Positions 42,346-53,539 of a DNA stretch of 64,000 bases are shown one piece after another (within the stretch, counting starts at the first letter, position 1; each line of letters opens with the position of its first letter). Both the position numbers and the translations under genes were made by a program. Origin of the DNA: a virus; the IMG/VR virus record IMGVR_UViG_3300030108_005626, positions 1 through 64,000 of that record; one strand, given 5' to 3'. The notes under the pieces were generated by a model. That model saw nothing but the letters and a program-made list of their open reading frames with translations, had not been told where the DNA came from and did no database searches.

Positions 42346-44177
42346 TGGCTATTAAAAGATATTATGCTACAAAAGACAATACAATAACAAATGCATTCAA
42401 ATCAAATCTATCCATTCGCGGCGTCAGCGGTAACATGGGTCAATCTGATATTCTTGAAGTTTTTAGTATTTATGGACAGGTAAGTTCAAGTTCTGGACTG
42501 TCCTCTGAACTCGCACGTTTATTGATACAATTTGATACTACAGCAATAAATAGTGATAGAACTAGTGGTGTTATACCTGCTTCTGGAAATGTTAATTTCT
42601 TTTTAACCATGTATGATGCAGAGCACACACAAACTACACCAAGAAACTACACATTGGTAGTTCAACCAATATCTCAATCTTGGAATGAAGGTCTTGGTTT
42701 GGATATGGAGGAATACACAGATTTAGATGCGTCAAACTATCTTTCTGCTTCCAGCGGTGTCCCTTGGGCAGAAAATCCAGGAAGGTCAACCGCTCTGATA
42801 ACGGTGACAAGTCACGGATCGGTAGGTAATAACGAAACCTTCGTCTTGGTAGATGCCGCTGGGGTTTCTACAACATACCAATTTAAATCTGCTGTACCTT
42901 TCGGTTCACAACCAGGAGGCGCTGCAGGAGGAACCGTAGAACTGGGATTTGGAGGCGCAAGCAGTAATGCAAACATTGCATCAGCAATCTCTGCGTCAAT
43001 TGCTGCAACTACAAACGCAGGGTTCACTGCTGTAGTAACTGACAGTACCAAAGTCACAGTCACTCAAACAACTGCTGGTACAGTAGGAAATAGAGATAAT
43101 ACAGATGGCGTTAACGGCGTTACAGTAGGTAATTTCACAGGCGGCGCCAATGTTGAAGGTGGTAGTTATGTTGACAGCAGTGAGTATACTTTCACCCAAT
43201 CGTTTGATACGGGATTTGAAAATTTAGAAGTTGATGTTAGTCACTTGGTTGAAGATTGGATCAAGGGAGATTTAACCAATTACGGTTTTGGGGTTCGTCT
43301 TACGGGATCTAATGAGACAGCAACAGAATCTTTTTATACTAAAATGTTTTTTGCTCGTGGATCTGAATTTTTTCATAAAAGACCGGTCCTTGAAGCAAGA
43401 TTTGACGATAGTAAAAAAGATAATCGTGGAGATTTTTTCCTTAGTTCATCACTTGTTCCTGCGTCCGATAACTTAATGAATCTTTATTTGTATAATGTTG
43501 TTAGAGGACAATTAACTGATATACCGGCAGTAGGCGCCAATGAGATGGAGGTCAGCATATATAGCGGAACAACAGCACCTACAGGTGACAAACTATTCTT
43601 GCCTAAAGGTGGAGGCGTAAAAGCAACCGGTCATATAAATATAACTGCATCACATGTCGAAACTGGTATATATTCTTGCTCATTTGCGTATGTTTCATCA
43701 AGCATAACTAGTATATTTGATGTTTGGCACAGCGGAGGTATAGAGTACCACACTGGATCTGAGGTAAGTGTTAAAACTTTCGATAGTCAAGATTATAATT
43801 TTGATCAAAGATATGTTTCTAAAGTTATTAATTTACGTGCAATCTACGGTAGAGGTGAAAAGGTAAGATTTAGACTCTATACTCGTCAAAAAGATTGGTC
43901 CCCAACTATTTATACAGTAGCGAATAGCAAAATAGAAACAAGTATAATTGATAATACTTACTATCGTTTTACTCGCGTGAGCGATAATTTAAATGTTATT
44001 CCTTTTGGGACTGGTTCCCTAAACCACACTCGGTTGTCTTATGATACGAGTGGTAGTTACTTTGATCTAGAAATGGACTTATTTGATACTGACACAGTTT
44101 ACGAATTAAGTTTTGCATATCTAATCAATGGAAGTTATGTTGAACAACCAGAAAGGTTTAGGTTTAGAGTAGAGTAA
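42345..44177 (+). CDS. DNRLRE-like virion protein with inserted glycine/threonine-rich domain
   Basis: The protein (610 aa) has a DNRLRE-like N-terminal domain (LLIQFDTTAI, TLVVQPISQSWNEGLG, and EVDVSHLVEDWIKG later). That domain is interrupted at about residues 148-268 by a segment rich in Gly, Thr, Ala and Val (VTSHGSVGNNETFVLVD, TQTTAGTVGNRDN, NFTGG). The insert is visibly more GC-rich than its surroundings. A similar segment occurs in the next protein. The C-terminal half is beta-rich. It probably forms a baseplate or fibre-attachment component next to the wedge genes. Confidence 0.68.
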   Translation: MAIKRYYATKDNTITNAFKSNLSIRGVSGNMGQSDILEVFSIYGQVSSSSGLSSELARLLIQFDTTAINSDRTSGVIPASGNVNFFLTMYDAEHTQTTPRNYTLVVQPISQSWNEGLGLDMEEYTDLDASNYLSASSGVPWAENPGRSTALITVTSHGSVGNNETFVLVDAAGVSTTYQFKSAVPFGSQPGGAAGGTVELGFGGASSNANIASAISASIAATTNAGFTAVVTDSTKVTVTQTTAGTVGNRDNTDGVNGVTVGNFTGGANVEGGSYVDSSEYTFTQSFDTGFENLEVDVSHLVEDWIKGDLTNYGFGVRLTGSNETATESFYTKMFFARGSEFFHKRPVLEARFDDSKKDNRGDFFLSSSLVPASDNLMNLYLYNVVRGQLTDIPAVGANEMEVSIYSGTTAPTGDKLFLPKGGGVKATGHINITASHVETGIYSCSFAYVSSSITSIFDVWHSGGIEYHTGSEVSVKTFDSQDYNFDQRYVSKVINLRAIYGRGEKVRFRLYTRQKDWSPTIYTVANSKIETSIIDNTYYRFTRVSDNLNVIPFGTGSLNHTRLSYDTSGSYFDLEMDLFDTDTVYELSFAYLINGSYVEQPERFRFRVE

Positions 44178-44178
44178 T

Positions 44179-47100
44179 ATGTCCTTAAAAGATTTATTTA
44201 AAGAACAAAAATATAAATTCTTATCAAATGAAACTGCTAATTCTTTAACAGGTAGCGGCATTGAGTCTGCTGAGTATGTTTCTACTTTTTTAGAAGACGA
44301 AAATCGTTTTATACCATTAGTAGATTATTCAAAACCAGAAAACTTCGCCAGATTTGGTTCTGCAGAAAAATACTATTATGATTCTATAACAAGAGTTTAC
44401 AACACTTATCCTTATGATGGTTCCAAAAAAGAAAAAATACTTTGGGAACTTTCCTCTTCAGGAATAGATCTTTACCTTTTTGAAAATGGATATCCAAGAA
44501 CAACCGGATATGCAGTATTTTCAACAGCTAGTCTATCAGCAACAGATACTTCAACAAATTATTCAGTTTGGGGTTCGTATGGTGCTGCTGGAACTGGAAC
44601 TTATGAATACGTATCCTTTAACGGAGGTCCCCACGCAGGCATTGGTTCTAAGATATATTTAGATCCGGAGTCTGGAGAGGCAAAATATAGAGAAAAAGCA
44701 AACGTATTTGATACATCTAAAAATAGAGAATGCAACTTAAAAATAGGTGGAGTTGATGGCAACACCGTAGAGTTTTGGTTAAAAAAGGAAGATTTTAACC
44801 CTGCAGCAACCCAAACCGAAGTTGTATTTGATATCTTTACCACATCCTCGATATCATCTAGCGCAGGTTATGGTCGTTTAACAATTGAAATGTCTGGTCA
44901 CGGCGCAACGACTAATACGCGCTCTCCCTTTTATGTAACGTACATGTCAGGAACATCTGGTATATCTAAGCAGAATATTGGTTCTTCGCTAACCACTTCA
45001 TCAATCGCTGATGATCAATGGCATCATTATTCTTTTAGATTTAAAAATGTTGCTGATGACGTATCAGTGGATCTTTTTGTTGATGGAATATTTAACCACA
45101 ATGTAACAACCGGTACTCCGATAAATTATGTTAGTGGCACTTTGGTTGGTAATATTGGCGCACTTGCGACACATCCATCTGGTAATATTTCCGGAGCACC
45201 ACGCGCAGAAAAAGGTTGGGGAAAATTATCAGGTTCACTGGATGAGTTTAGATTTTGGAAAGTTTGGAGAAATTCACAACAAGTTCAAACTCGATGGTTT
45301 GATCAAGTCGGCGGCGGAACGAACACGGAAGATGCAAACACCACTTTAGGTTTATACTATAAATTTAACGAAGGTATAACTTTAACTTCATCAATAGATT
45401 CTACAGTGTTGGATTACTCCGGAAGACTGAGTAATGGATCTTGGACGGGATATTCTTCTGTTCACTCTAGAAAGACGGGATCTGCTATAAACGAATCTCA
45501 ATCTCTACTTACTAACTTTTCTGGTAGTGAGTTTAAAGATCCGATAATATATTCATTTCACCCTGATGTTGTTACATATCTAGATACTAAAAGAAAGGAG
45601 GGTCGCTCATACGATTACAAAAACCCATCCTCCATATATTACACAATGCCGGGATGGATTTTAGATGCCCACGACACTGCAGATTTAAGTAACGATGGAA
45701 TAATAAATAATTCACTCTGGAATTTAACTCAGATTATGAGTAGTTATTTTGACAATGCCGCTAATATGATGAAATCAATGCCATCTTTGGCGCAAAATGA
45801 TTACTTTAGTGGGTCACAAAAACCAGTTCCATTTATGGGAAGAATTCTAGAATCTAAAGGATTTGTTGCTCCAGAGTTATTCAACGCGATTGAATCTTTA
45901 GAATATTTTGAAGACAGAGATAAAAACACATTATACACAGAAAAAGTATCTGATATTAAAAATATTATTTATAAAAATATCTATAACAATTTAACCTTTA
46001 TAAACAAATCAAAAGGAACTGAAAAATCATTTAGAAATTTAATACGTTGTTTTGGAATTGATGATAACATTTATAAGTTAAACATTTACTCTAACAATGT
46101 TGATTTTGTTTTAGAAAATAATTTTAGATCTGTGGCACAGCGTCATAGAATGGTTAACTTTAATGTTACTGGTAATATTGATGCAACTGTATTTCAATAT
46201 TCAAGTAGTTTAAATTCGAACTCAACAACTTTTATTTCAGCAAGTAAGAATTTTACACCTGAGACATCACAAGAGTCTAGTATGCCATTTAGTGTAGAAT
46301 CAAACATTGTTTTTCCAAATAGAGTAAGGCAAGGTGAGTACCACACGATTAGATATGACGATCCGAAAGTAAGAAATAATTATCCACTAATACTAACTTC
46401 TAGTTTGTTTGGTATGCATACTGCGGTAGACACAACCCCTGCAAAAACAACATGGAACACGAATGATTATGCAAACTTTATTGTTTTTGCTGAAAAACCT
46501 TCGACTTTTTCTAGTGATGCTAAATTTATTCTTACTGGAACGCTGGGCGGGTTTATACCGGAATTAAGTTCAACAGTCTATACGGATGTATATAAAGATA
46601 CAAATTGGAGTTTCTTAGTTTCATTATATCCGGAGGCATATCCAAATGCAAATGAAGTATCAGGAACACTAACCAACACAAACGCAGTTGGTACTAATAT
46701 ATTACTAAGTTTCACTGGTCAGGCACAAAACGATAGATTTAAAATTAATGTGCCTGTGGCAGCAGGGGGAACTGGAAATGACATCACCATTAGATTACTT
46801 GAAGCTGCCACGCCATCTGCCGGTACAGCAAATGAGATACAAGTTAAAGGTTCGGCACCACTAGCAGTTAACTCAACTGCCACTAGAATTGTAGCAGCAA
46901 TTAATGGAAGCAGCGATACATCAATTATTCAGTACGGCGCCGGTTCTGGTGATGCCACAAACGGTATTGCAGGAATTACTGCTGCTATTGGTTCCACACC
47001 AGATGATATAACGATTACAGCAGATATCACCGGTTCTATAGGAAATTCTATTACATTAACTGACATTGAAGGAACTTTTGTTGAAGACGGTGCAACTGGT

Positions 47101-50100
47101 GCATCTCCTGCAACTCTCGTAGGCGGCAAACTTTTAAATACAAGATATGTAGTTGAATTTTCAGGTATCAGTAAAGTGCTCGATACTACCATGCATCAGT
47201 TTACTGTAACGGGATCTATAACACACCAAAATGCGGTCAACTTCTTGGCATCCCCAAAGAGGATGTTTGTTGGATCACACAGAACAAATTTCTCTGGAGG
47301 GTTGTTAACCCCAACTGATGTTAAGTTTAACACCTTAAGAGTTTGGCAAAATAAGTTGACCATGGACGATTTGAGCATTCATGCGTCTGATCCAAATAAC
47401 TACAGTATAAAAAATCCAGCTCAAAATGCATACTTATTTAATCGATCAATTAATCATGTCTATGTTCCCAACAAAGAGACACTTTTGTTACATTGGAACT
47501 TTGATAATGTTACAGGTTCAGATTCAAGTGGAGAGTTTATTGTAGAAGATTTAACATCAGGTTCCGCAAATCAGATGCCTAGATATGGATTTTTATCTAA
47601 TATAGTTAATAAGCAATTTACAGGGTTAGGTGTTCAGTTTAATCAAAGTAGCACCGATGCGATTATTATAGATGAAATCGTCTCTGCTAAACCAAGTATA
47701 CCAGAAGTGTTAAGTTCTGAAGATACTATTAAAATATTAGAAAATGATGATAAGTATTTTCAAAGAGATTCTAGACCAACGTTTTTTGATTTATATATAG
47801 AGAAAAGTCCTTATCAAAACATATCTGACGAAATGCTTAAGTTCATGTCTACTGTCGTAGATTTTAACAATTTGATAGGTCAAGGTGTTGATAGATATCG
47901 TAGTGAATATAAATTATTAAACATATTAAGACAGTTGTTTTTTCAGAGAATGGACGCACCGAACATAGATAAATATATTGAATACTTTAAATGGTTTGAT
48001 CTTGCGGTAGGTGCCATGATCCAAAAATTAGCACCTATGTCTTCTGGTCTAGATGAAAGACCGCTAAAGAATATAATAGAATCACACATTCTAGAAAGAA
48101 ACAAATATCAGTCTAAATTTCCAACTTATGAATTTAAACAAACTGATCCTGAAGGTCGACTACTTGGTGTTAATGAGATGTTGTATCCTTGGAAAGAGGG
48201 TCACGCCCCGTTGAACGCATCAGCCGGCGACCAGAGTGAAAATTGTCAGTGGTTTAAAGAACGAGCAGAAAGAAATGATATCGTTAGCAGTGGCGACACA
48301 GATATAGATTCAGATAGACAAGAAATATTAGATTTAATAAATAATTTAAACAATGCATCTGCTCCAAACTTTAGTGACGGTAGCACTACGTATCAAGGGT
48401 CAACATTTGCTTTGCGAAGATTTGCAAGACCATATAAAGTTCGTGCTAATAATGTGTCTGCTATTCACGGCGGCGGCAATGCACATGAAAATAAAAAAGT
48501 TGGATTTTGGGATTCAATTAGAAAGCGTCCGACCACATCTACTCCTGGCGAGGGAGCTTTAATATCTATCGAACCACCTGATTCACAATTAGAATCATTC
48601 AAAGATTGCGATGACAATTTAGAGTTGAATAGAGGCAAAAGAAAATACAAGTTTTCAGTAGGTACTGCTAATGACGGTGCAGAAGAATTTACTGATATAT
48701 TTAAAGGCGATTTGGTTTTCCCATTTAGTATATACAGTTCCTCTGTTACTTCTAATCCTGCCATGGCTGACGTCATAGACGATTTTCAAACAAATCTTGC
48801 AATTACAAATTTACATCACGATAATTACGGACCTTTCAATGATGTTCCCATGCAGGGACCGTTTACAGAAAAATACGTAGGTGGTAGACCTTATCGCCAC
48901 GTTATGACAAACTTTACACCTGATAATCAGCAACCGGATGACGAAGGTGAAAGACTAGAGGGTTGGAGACTTACAGGATCGTATACTGCTTTGGATTTGG
49001 TTAACGTGTCCGTTCACAATCCAAAATCTGTTTATTTTAGAGAAGAATATGCAAAAAGACCAGTAAACATTAAGAACATCAGACAATTAACTGGTGCGGC
49101 AGAAACAGAAGACCAGTTTACCGACGCATCTGCTGTTACAAAAATAGGAAATTACACAAAAGATTATGAAATTGTAATGACTAATGATCGCTTAACAAAT
49201 AATAGATATTTTGTAAAGTCCGAGGGAGAGTTACCAACAACAACTTTTCAGTCTACATATGTTTCTGGGGTAATAGACTTTGTAATACCAAGAAGAGATC
49301 TAACTGGTTCAAATAAATTTGTCATCGTTAATAGATTTTCCGCACCAGGAGATGTTGCAACTATGTGTGAGGGTATGTTAGATGTAACATCAGGTCAATA
49401 TAGTGTTCACAATGCATTGTCATTTAGAAATCTTTCTGTGAGAATGCCGTTAAACGAATTACATTCAAATCATGCAAACCAATTTGGGTTATATAGTGAT
49501 CAGTTTACTGTTTCTGCATTTGAAATAGCGGGAGAAACTTTTCTTAGAGGATCGTCATCGATTAACGATCCTAATGCGGATTTACTTTATATTGGAACCG
49601 GGTCATTTCACAAAGTTAATAGAAACACTAGACCACGACCAAACTTTTCAAACGAGTTAAGCACTTATGAAAATTTAGGAATTGTTTCTGATTCCTCATC
49701 TTTTGATAACTTTTTTGTGCAACATCAGATACCCCAAACAGACACTCAGTATGCTTGGATTACGGCGAGTTTAATCGAGAACTATGACGGTTCTGCTCTT
49801 TTCGGATTTGAGCAACCAGACTTTAAAAATGCTAGTCTCGCCTCTACCGATTTAACTTTTGCGACCGCTTCTAATTCTGGTAGTCAAAATATAAAAGTAG
49901 ATTTTGTTGGATTGAATACTTTAGTAATTGATAATATTTTTTCAACATCTAATACCATATCTAGCTCTGATTATTATAACGACGCAATTGAGAGTTTAGA
50001 TGATGCGCTCACCACCAATGCGATACTCTCTCACAGAGGAGGTCCTGCGGGCGCCGCCAGCTGGAAGCTTTATAAAAAAGACAATCACCCAATTGTAAGA

Positions 50101-53100
50101 ACACACAGAAGCGAAAATAGATTAAGTTATCTTCAAGATGACGGTTCACCAACCTTAACTTTAACTTCTACAATCGAACCGGTAATTACGAGCAAGCACA
50201 AACCGTTAACACATACACTTATGGTTAAACAAGGCATAACTACTAATCCAGAAAACTTAAAGTTGGAAGAGTTAACTGTTCAACACACTTATCTAAACAA
50301 TATTAAGTTTTTTACAAATCACGCACAAGATGGTTTTACTTTGGATAATAAAATTTTATCTAATCAAAACATTAAAGCAAATCAAGAAATGTTAGATGTT
50401 ATCAATTATTATCTTTATAGAGCAGGTGATTTTGCGGGTGTACCAGAACTTAACCCTATAAGTGAATTGATAAGTTACACTGTTAAAGAAACAGTTTTTC
50501 CGAAAGAACAGTTTACGTACTTATCTAAAGTTAGAGATAGAGAAAACTTTGCTAGTGTATTTTGGAAAGGCGAATCATCAGATATTAAATCACAAAAGTT
50601 AAGACTGCAAGAAAATCCAACAAGTGCATTATCATTTACGATTCCAACACAAAGTATCTTTTCAATGGATGCAAGGTTTAATATTACTACTGCTGCACCA
50701 CAAACCGGTGGTTTTGATGGCGGTGGAGAACTTCAAAACAACGGTGTCGTGTTTTTAGATAAAAATGGAAACCACTTTGTAAGTCCTCTTTATGCCTTAC
50801 CAATGAGTAGTTCTGATGGCGTATTTATTGACACCGCATGGGATGCTGGACTTCAATCCGGTCTTAATCCCTCCTACACCACATATGCAGACTATGCAAA
50901 TGAAATAAGAAGAATAGGAAAAGATTATTCCATCTTACCAGAGTTTAGAATATCCGAATACATAGCAGATTATATTGAAAGTGGTTTTGATATTGATGCT
51001 AGGAATCCAAAAATTAACCCAACTAAACCTTTCTTGGATTTAACTGGGTCATCTGTGTTGGATGCGACAAATCCAGAATTCTATAAAATTTACAACACAA
51101 GCGACTTATTACAATTTTTCGATGTTAGACCCGAGACTAATGATGGCACAGCGATTGATAGTATCACTATGAAGTGTAGATCTTTAATAAAATTCTTGCC
51201 TTATGATGGTTTTTATCCTGCACAAAGAACAGTGCAACTGGCAAGTCTTTTTGATTCTTGTTTTCTCGGTAGTGCGGCGTCTGGATCGAAAAGAGCAGGG
51301 TTAACACCTTTCTTTGCACCGGGAATCATGTATAACTCGATTAAAGCAGGAATCGCAGTTGATTTCCCAATGCCTGCAAATACTTCTTATCTCACTGGAA
51401 CGAATAGCGGAAGACCATATTATCTCAACACACAAACATGGAAAAGAATACCATTTGAAGCGATTATAAATCCAGAAAGTAAATTGTCTGCGGGGGCAAC
51501 AACCTGGTATGATCTTTTTATAGAAGATCCCGGCAGAGAGGACCAAGATGGCGTAGGTCACACATCAAAATTACGATCGTCACTACAGTCATATACGTTT
51601 TCGAAATCGACCACGACTAGTCCCTTGCTATATACACTTGCTTCAAATAACTTTTTTGCTGAAACGATTAATTTCTTTTTGCCTCAAGGTAAAATGACCA
51701 CTTTAACTTCTTTGCCTTCGACCCATCCTTCATTTGGATTTAATTCGGATAAAATTATAAGTCAAGACGGCACTCCTTTTGAAGAATATCAAATGCAAAT
51801 TAGAATATCTGACAGTCCTAATTTCAAAAGTGAACCTCTTGCTTTTACAAATTACAATAAATTAAATGCATATGGTCTGTCAATTGGTGGTTTTGCAAGC
51901 GATTACTCAGCGTTTGTTCCACTTTACAGAAATTTTCGTTCGGACACTAACACCGGTGCAGGTACTTTAATATTGAAGTATCGACCTGTCGATCCTACAG
52001 TTATTGATTATTACGATATAGATGAAATTATGAACGGTTTAACCGCAAGTTTCGTACCGACTGGTCTTGGAGGAAATAACTTTTCACAGCACTTTACGTC
52101 TTCATTCAACATTGGCAAATCTAGAATTTTAGAAGTGGACTTCGACGCAATAACTGGTGAAGCAATAACTGTAAAGAAAACATCAAACACCGTTGAAGTT
52201 ATGCTTATTGAACCTAAGTGGGAATGCCCAATGTTGAACTTTGCTGACGTTACTCAAAGCACAGTAGCAGCGACTGGTGACACTGGTAGAGTTGGTATGT
52301 GGCACCAGTATGGCGGTATAGACGAAAACAATGGAGTTTTCTTGTCTATCGCTGACGGTAGTGCTGTCGATAATAAAACCATAGGATCTTTAGCAGACCT
52401 TCTCGGTTTTGATAAAACAGGCGGTAAAGATCCTAAACGTCTTGGCAAAATTGCTTCGAATAAAGAAATTAGCGAAGCTGTTGTTGCAATCCCGTTTAGA
52501 GTTGTTGGAGGAAATAAAGTAACATTTAAAATCGACAGAGGTAAAATTAGGATGGCAGAAATGCTCTTGAACGGGGCGGACCTCGGCGGCGCAGAGCATC
52601 CAGATCAAAGCATAATTGATATGGTTGACAAAATGAAAAGGTATATGATACCACCCCATATGGATTTTATGACATATCACGATATCGCCAAACCCGGCGA
52701 GATCATGGAACAAATTCCTGGTGGACCTTTTGCAATGTATATTTTTGAATTTAAACAGACGCTAACACAACAAGATTTAGCAAACATTTGGCAGAACTTA
52801 CCGCCAACTTCAATAGGTGCAGCGCCTTTCTATCATGAAAGCGATGAGGTAACAATATCTCACAAGGTATTTAATTCTCTAAAATTAAATTTAATAAACG
52901 GTAAAGAAATAATTGGCAACAAAGAACAGATTGCCAAATCACAACAGTATGTAGAAGACATTCAGTGGATGGTTTTCAAAGTTAAAAAGCGTGCAGCAAC
53001 TAATTATTTTGAAAAGACAACCGATTTAGATGATGGCGGTCAATTTGATTTTAAATTTGCAAACCAGGAAGAGTTTCCAAATATTACATACAACTGGCCA

Positions 53101-53529
53101 TATGATTTCTTTAGCATGGTTGAATTAGTTAAGTTGGATGCAGAGGTTACAATGGCCCCACAAGATGGATCAGTAAAGACACCGGTGCTGGAAATTCAAA
53201 AAAAATATGGTACTGAAAATGACGACAGTGGTGGTAATAGCGAAACACCACCACCACCGGAAACATCTGCTGACACACTACCAGGTGTAAATGAAGATGG
53301 ATCTACTGGTGGACCAGGAGCAATTGATCCCTTTGGTCAAGGTGGTTTTGGAAGTTCTACGGGCGCAGGTGTTATGACCCCAGATGGTGGACCTCCTGTG
53401 ACAATGGACGGCATCAGTATGACTAATCAGACGTCACAAACACAAAACACACTTGTTGGTGATCTTGGTACAAATCAAGCGCTTGAACAAATTGGTGGTC
53501 TTGGCGGGTCTGATCCGTTTGGACAATAG
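44179..53529 (+). CDS. Giant LamG-domain virion protein (3,116 aa)
   Basis: This is the largest gene of the window. A LamG/concanavalin-like domain spans about residues 184-385 (GNTVEFWLKKEDF, WHHYSFRF, VDLFVDGIFN, GSLDEFRFWKVWR). A second, at about 765-1080 (ending FNTLRVWQNKLT), is split by an insert at about 825-980 rich in Gly, Thr, Ile and Ala (DITITADITGSIGNSITL, VGGK). The middle looks like a helical T4 wedge-type architecture (DRYRSEYKLLNILRQLFFQRM). The C-terminus is Pro/Gly-rich, with DPFGQ twice. It is probably a long peripheral baseplate or fibre protein; LamG folds often bind carbohydrate. Confidence 0.75.
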   Translation: MSLKDLFKEQKYKFLSNETANSLTGSGIESAEYVSTFLEDENRFIPLVDYSKPENFARFGSAEKYYYDSITRVYNTYPYDGSKKEKILWELSSSGIDLYLFENGYPRTTGYAVFSTASLSATDTSTNYSVWGSYGAAGTGTYEYVSFNGGPHAGIGSKIYLDPESGEAKYREKANVFDTSKNRECNLKIGGVDGNTVEFWLKKEDFNPAATQTEVVFDIFTTSSISSSAGYGRLTIEMSGHGATTNTRSPFYVTYMSGTSGISKQNIGSSLTTSSIADDQWHHYSFRFKNVADDVSVDLFVDGIFNHNVTTGTPINYVSGTLVGNIGALATHPSGNISGAPRAEKGWGKLSGSLDEFRFWKVWRNSQQVQTRWFDQVGGGTNTEDANTTLGLYYKFNEGITLTSSIDSTVLDYSGRLSNGSWTGYSSVHSRKTGSAINESQSLLTNFSGSEFKDPIIYSFHPDVVTYLDTKRKEGRSYDYKNPSSIYYTMPGWILDAHDTADLSNDGIINNSLWNLTQIMSSYFDNAANMMKSMPSLAQNDYFSGSQKPVPFMGRILESKGFVAPELFNAIESLEYFEDRDKNTLYTEKVSDIKNIIYKNIYNNLTFINKSKGTEKSFRNLIRCFGIDDNIYKLNIYSNNVDFVLENNFRSVAQRHRMVNFNVTGNIDATVFQYSSSLNSNSTTFISASKNFTPETSQESSMPFSVESNIVFPNRVRQGEYHTIRYDDPKVRNNYPLILTSSLFGMHTAVDTTPAKTTWNTNDYANFIVFAEKPSTFSSDAKFILTGTLGGFIPELSSTVYTDVYKDTNWSFLVSLYPEAYPNANEVSGTLTNTNAVGTNILLSFTGQAQNDRFKINVPVAAGGTGNDITIRLLEAATPSAGTANEIQVKGSAPLAVNSTATRIVAAINGSSDTSIIQYGAGSGDATNGIAGITAAIGSTPDDITITADITGSIGNSITLTDIEGTFVEDGATGASPATLVGGKLLNTRYVVEFSGISKVLDTTMHQFTVTGSITHQNAVNFLASPKRMFVGSHRTNFSGGLLTPTDVKFNTLRVWQNKLTMDDLSIHASDPNNYSIKNPAQNAYLFNRSINHVYVPNKETLLLHWNFDNVTGSDSSGEFIVEDLTSGSANQMPRYGFLSNIVNKQFTGLGVQFNQSSTDAIIIDEIVSAKPSIPEVLSSEDTIKILENDDKYFQRDSRPTFFDLYIEKSPYQNISDEMLKFMSTVVDFNNLIGQGVDRYRSEYKLLNILRQLFFQRMDAPNIDKYIEYFKWFDLAVGAMIQKLAPMSSGLDERPLKNIIESHILERNKYQSKFPTYEFKQTDPEGRLLGVNEMLYPWKEGHAPLNASAGDQSENCQWFKERAERNDIVSSGDTDIDSDRQEILDLINNLNNASAPNFSDGSTTYQGSTFALRRFARPYKVRANNVSAIHGGGNAHENKKVGFWDSIRKRPTTSTPGEGALISIEPPDSQLESFKDCDDNLELNRGKRKYKFSVGTANDGAEEFTDIFKGDLVFPFSIYSSSVTSNPAMADVIDDFQTNLAITNLHHDNYGPFNDVPMQGPFTEKYVGGRPYRHVMTNFTPDNQQPDDEGERLEGWRLTGSYTALDLVNVSVHNPKSVYFREEYAKRPVNIKNIRQLTGAAETEDQFTDASAVTKIGNYTKDYEIVMTNDRLTNNRYFVKSEGELPTTTFQSTYVSGVIDFVIPRRDLTGSNKFVIVNRFSAPGDVATMCEGMLDVTSGQYSVHNALSFRNLSVRMPLNELHSNHANQFGLYSDQFTVSAFEIAGETFLRGSSSINDPNADLLYIGTGSFHKVNRNTRPRPNFSNELSTYENLGIVSDSSSFDNFFVQHQIPQTDTQYAWITASLIENYDGSALFGFEQPDFKNASLASTDLTFATASNSGSQNIKVDFVGLNTLVIDNIFSTSNTISSSDYYNDAIESLDDALTTNAILSHRGGPAGAASWKLYKKDNHPIVRTHRSENRLSYLQDDGSPTLTLTSTIEPVITSKHKPLTHTLMVKQGITTNPENLKLEELTVQHTYLNNIKFFTNHAQDGFTLDNKILSNQNIKANQEMLDVINYYLYRAGDFAGVPELNPISELISYTVKETVFPKEQFTYLSKVRDRENFASVFWKGESSDIKSQKLRLQENPTSALSFTIPTQSIFSMDARFNITTAAPQTGGFDGGGELQNNGVVFLDKNGNHFVSPLYALPMSSSDGVFIDTAWDAGLQSGLNPSYTTYADYANEIRRIGKDYSILPEFRISEYIADYIESGFDIDARNPKINPTKPFLDLTGSSVLDATNPEFYKIYNTSDLLQFFDVRPETNDGTAIDSITMKCRSLIKFLPYDGFYPAQRTVQLASLFDSCFLGSAASGSKRAGLTPFFAPGIMYNSIKAGIAVDFPMPANTSYLTGTNSGRPYYLNTQTWKRIPFEAIINPESKLSAGATTWYDLFIEDPGREDQDGVGHTSKLRSSLQSYTFSKSTTTSPLLYTLASNNFFAETINFFLPQGKMTTLTSLPSTHPSFGFNSDKIISQDGTPFEEYQMQIRISDSPNFKSEPLAFTNYNKLNAYGLSIGGFASDYSAFVPLYRNFRSDTNTGAGTLILKYRPVDPTVIDYYDIDEIMNGLTASFVPTGLGGNNFSQHFTSSFNIGKSRILEVDFDAITGEAITVKKTSNTVEVMLIEPKWECPMLNFADVTQSTVAATGDTGRVGMWHQYGGIDENNGVFLSIADGSAVDNKTIGSLADLLGFDKTGGKDPKRLGKIASNKEISEAVVAIPFRVVGGNKVTFKIDRGKIRMAEMLLNGADLGGAEHPDQSIIDMVDKMKRYMIPPHMDFMTYHDIAKPGEIMEQIPGGPFAMYIFEFKQTLTQQDLANIWQNLPPTSIGAAPFYHESDEVTISHKVFNSLKLNLINGKEIIGNKEQIAKSQQYVEDIQWMVFKVKKRAATNYFEKTTDLDDGGQFDFKFANQEEFPNITYNWPYDFFSMVELVKLDAEVTMAPQDGSVKTPVLEIQKKYGTENDDSGGNSETPPPPETSADTLPGVNEDGSTGGPGAIDPFGQGGFGSSTGAGVMTPDGGPPVTMDGISMTNQTSQTQNTLVGDLGTNQALEQIGGLGGSDPFGQ

Positions 53530-53539
53530 GAGTTATTAA

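Noticed and set aside
42785-47130. Diversity-generating retroelement variable regions
   Set aside because: No reverse transcriptase or template repeat is seen in the window, and the inserts are not at protein C-termini where such variable regions usually lie.
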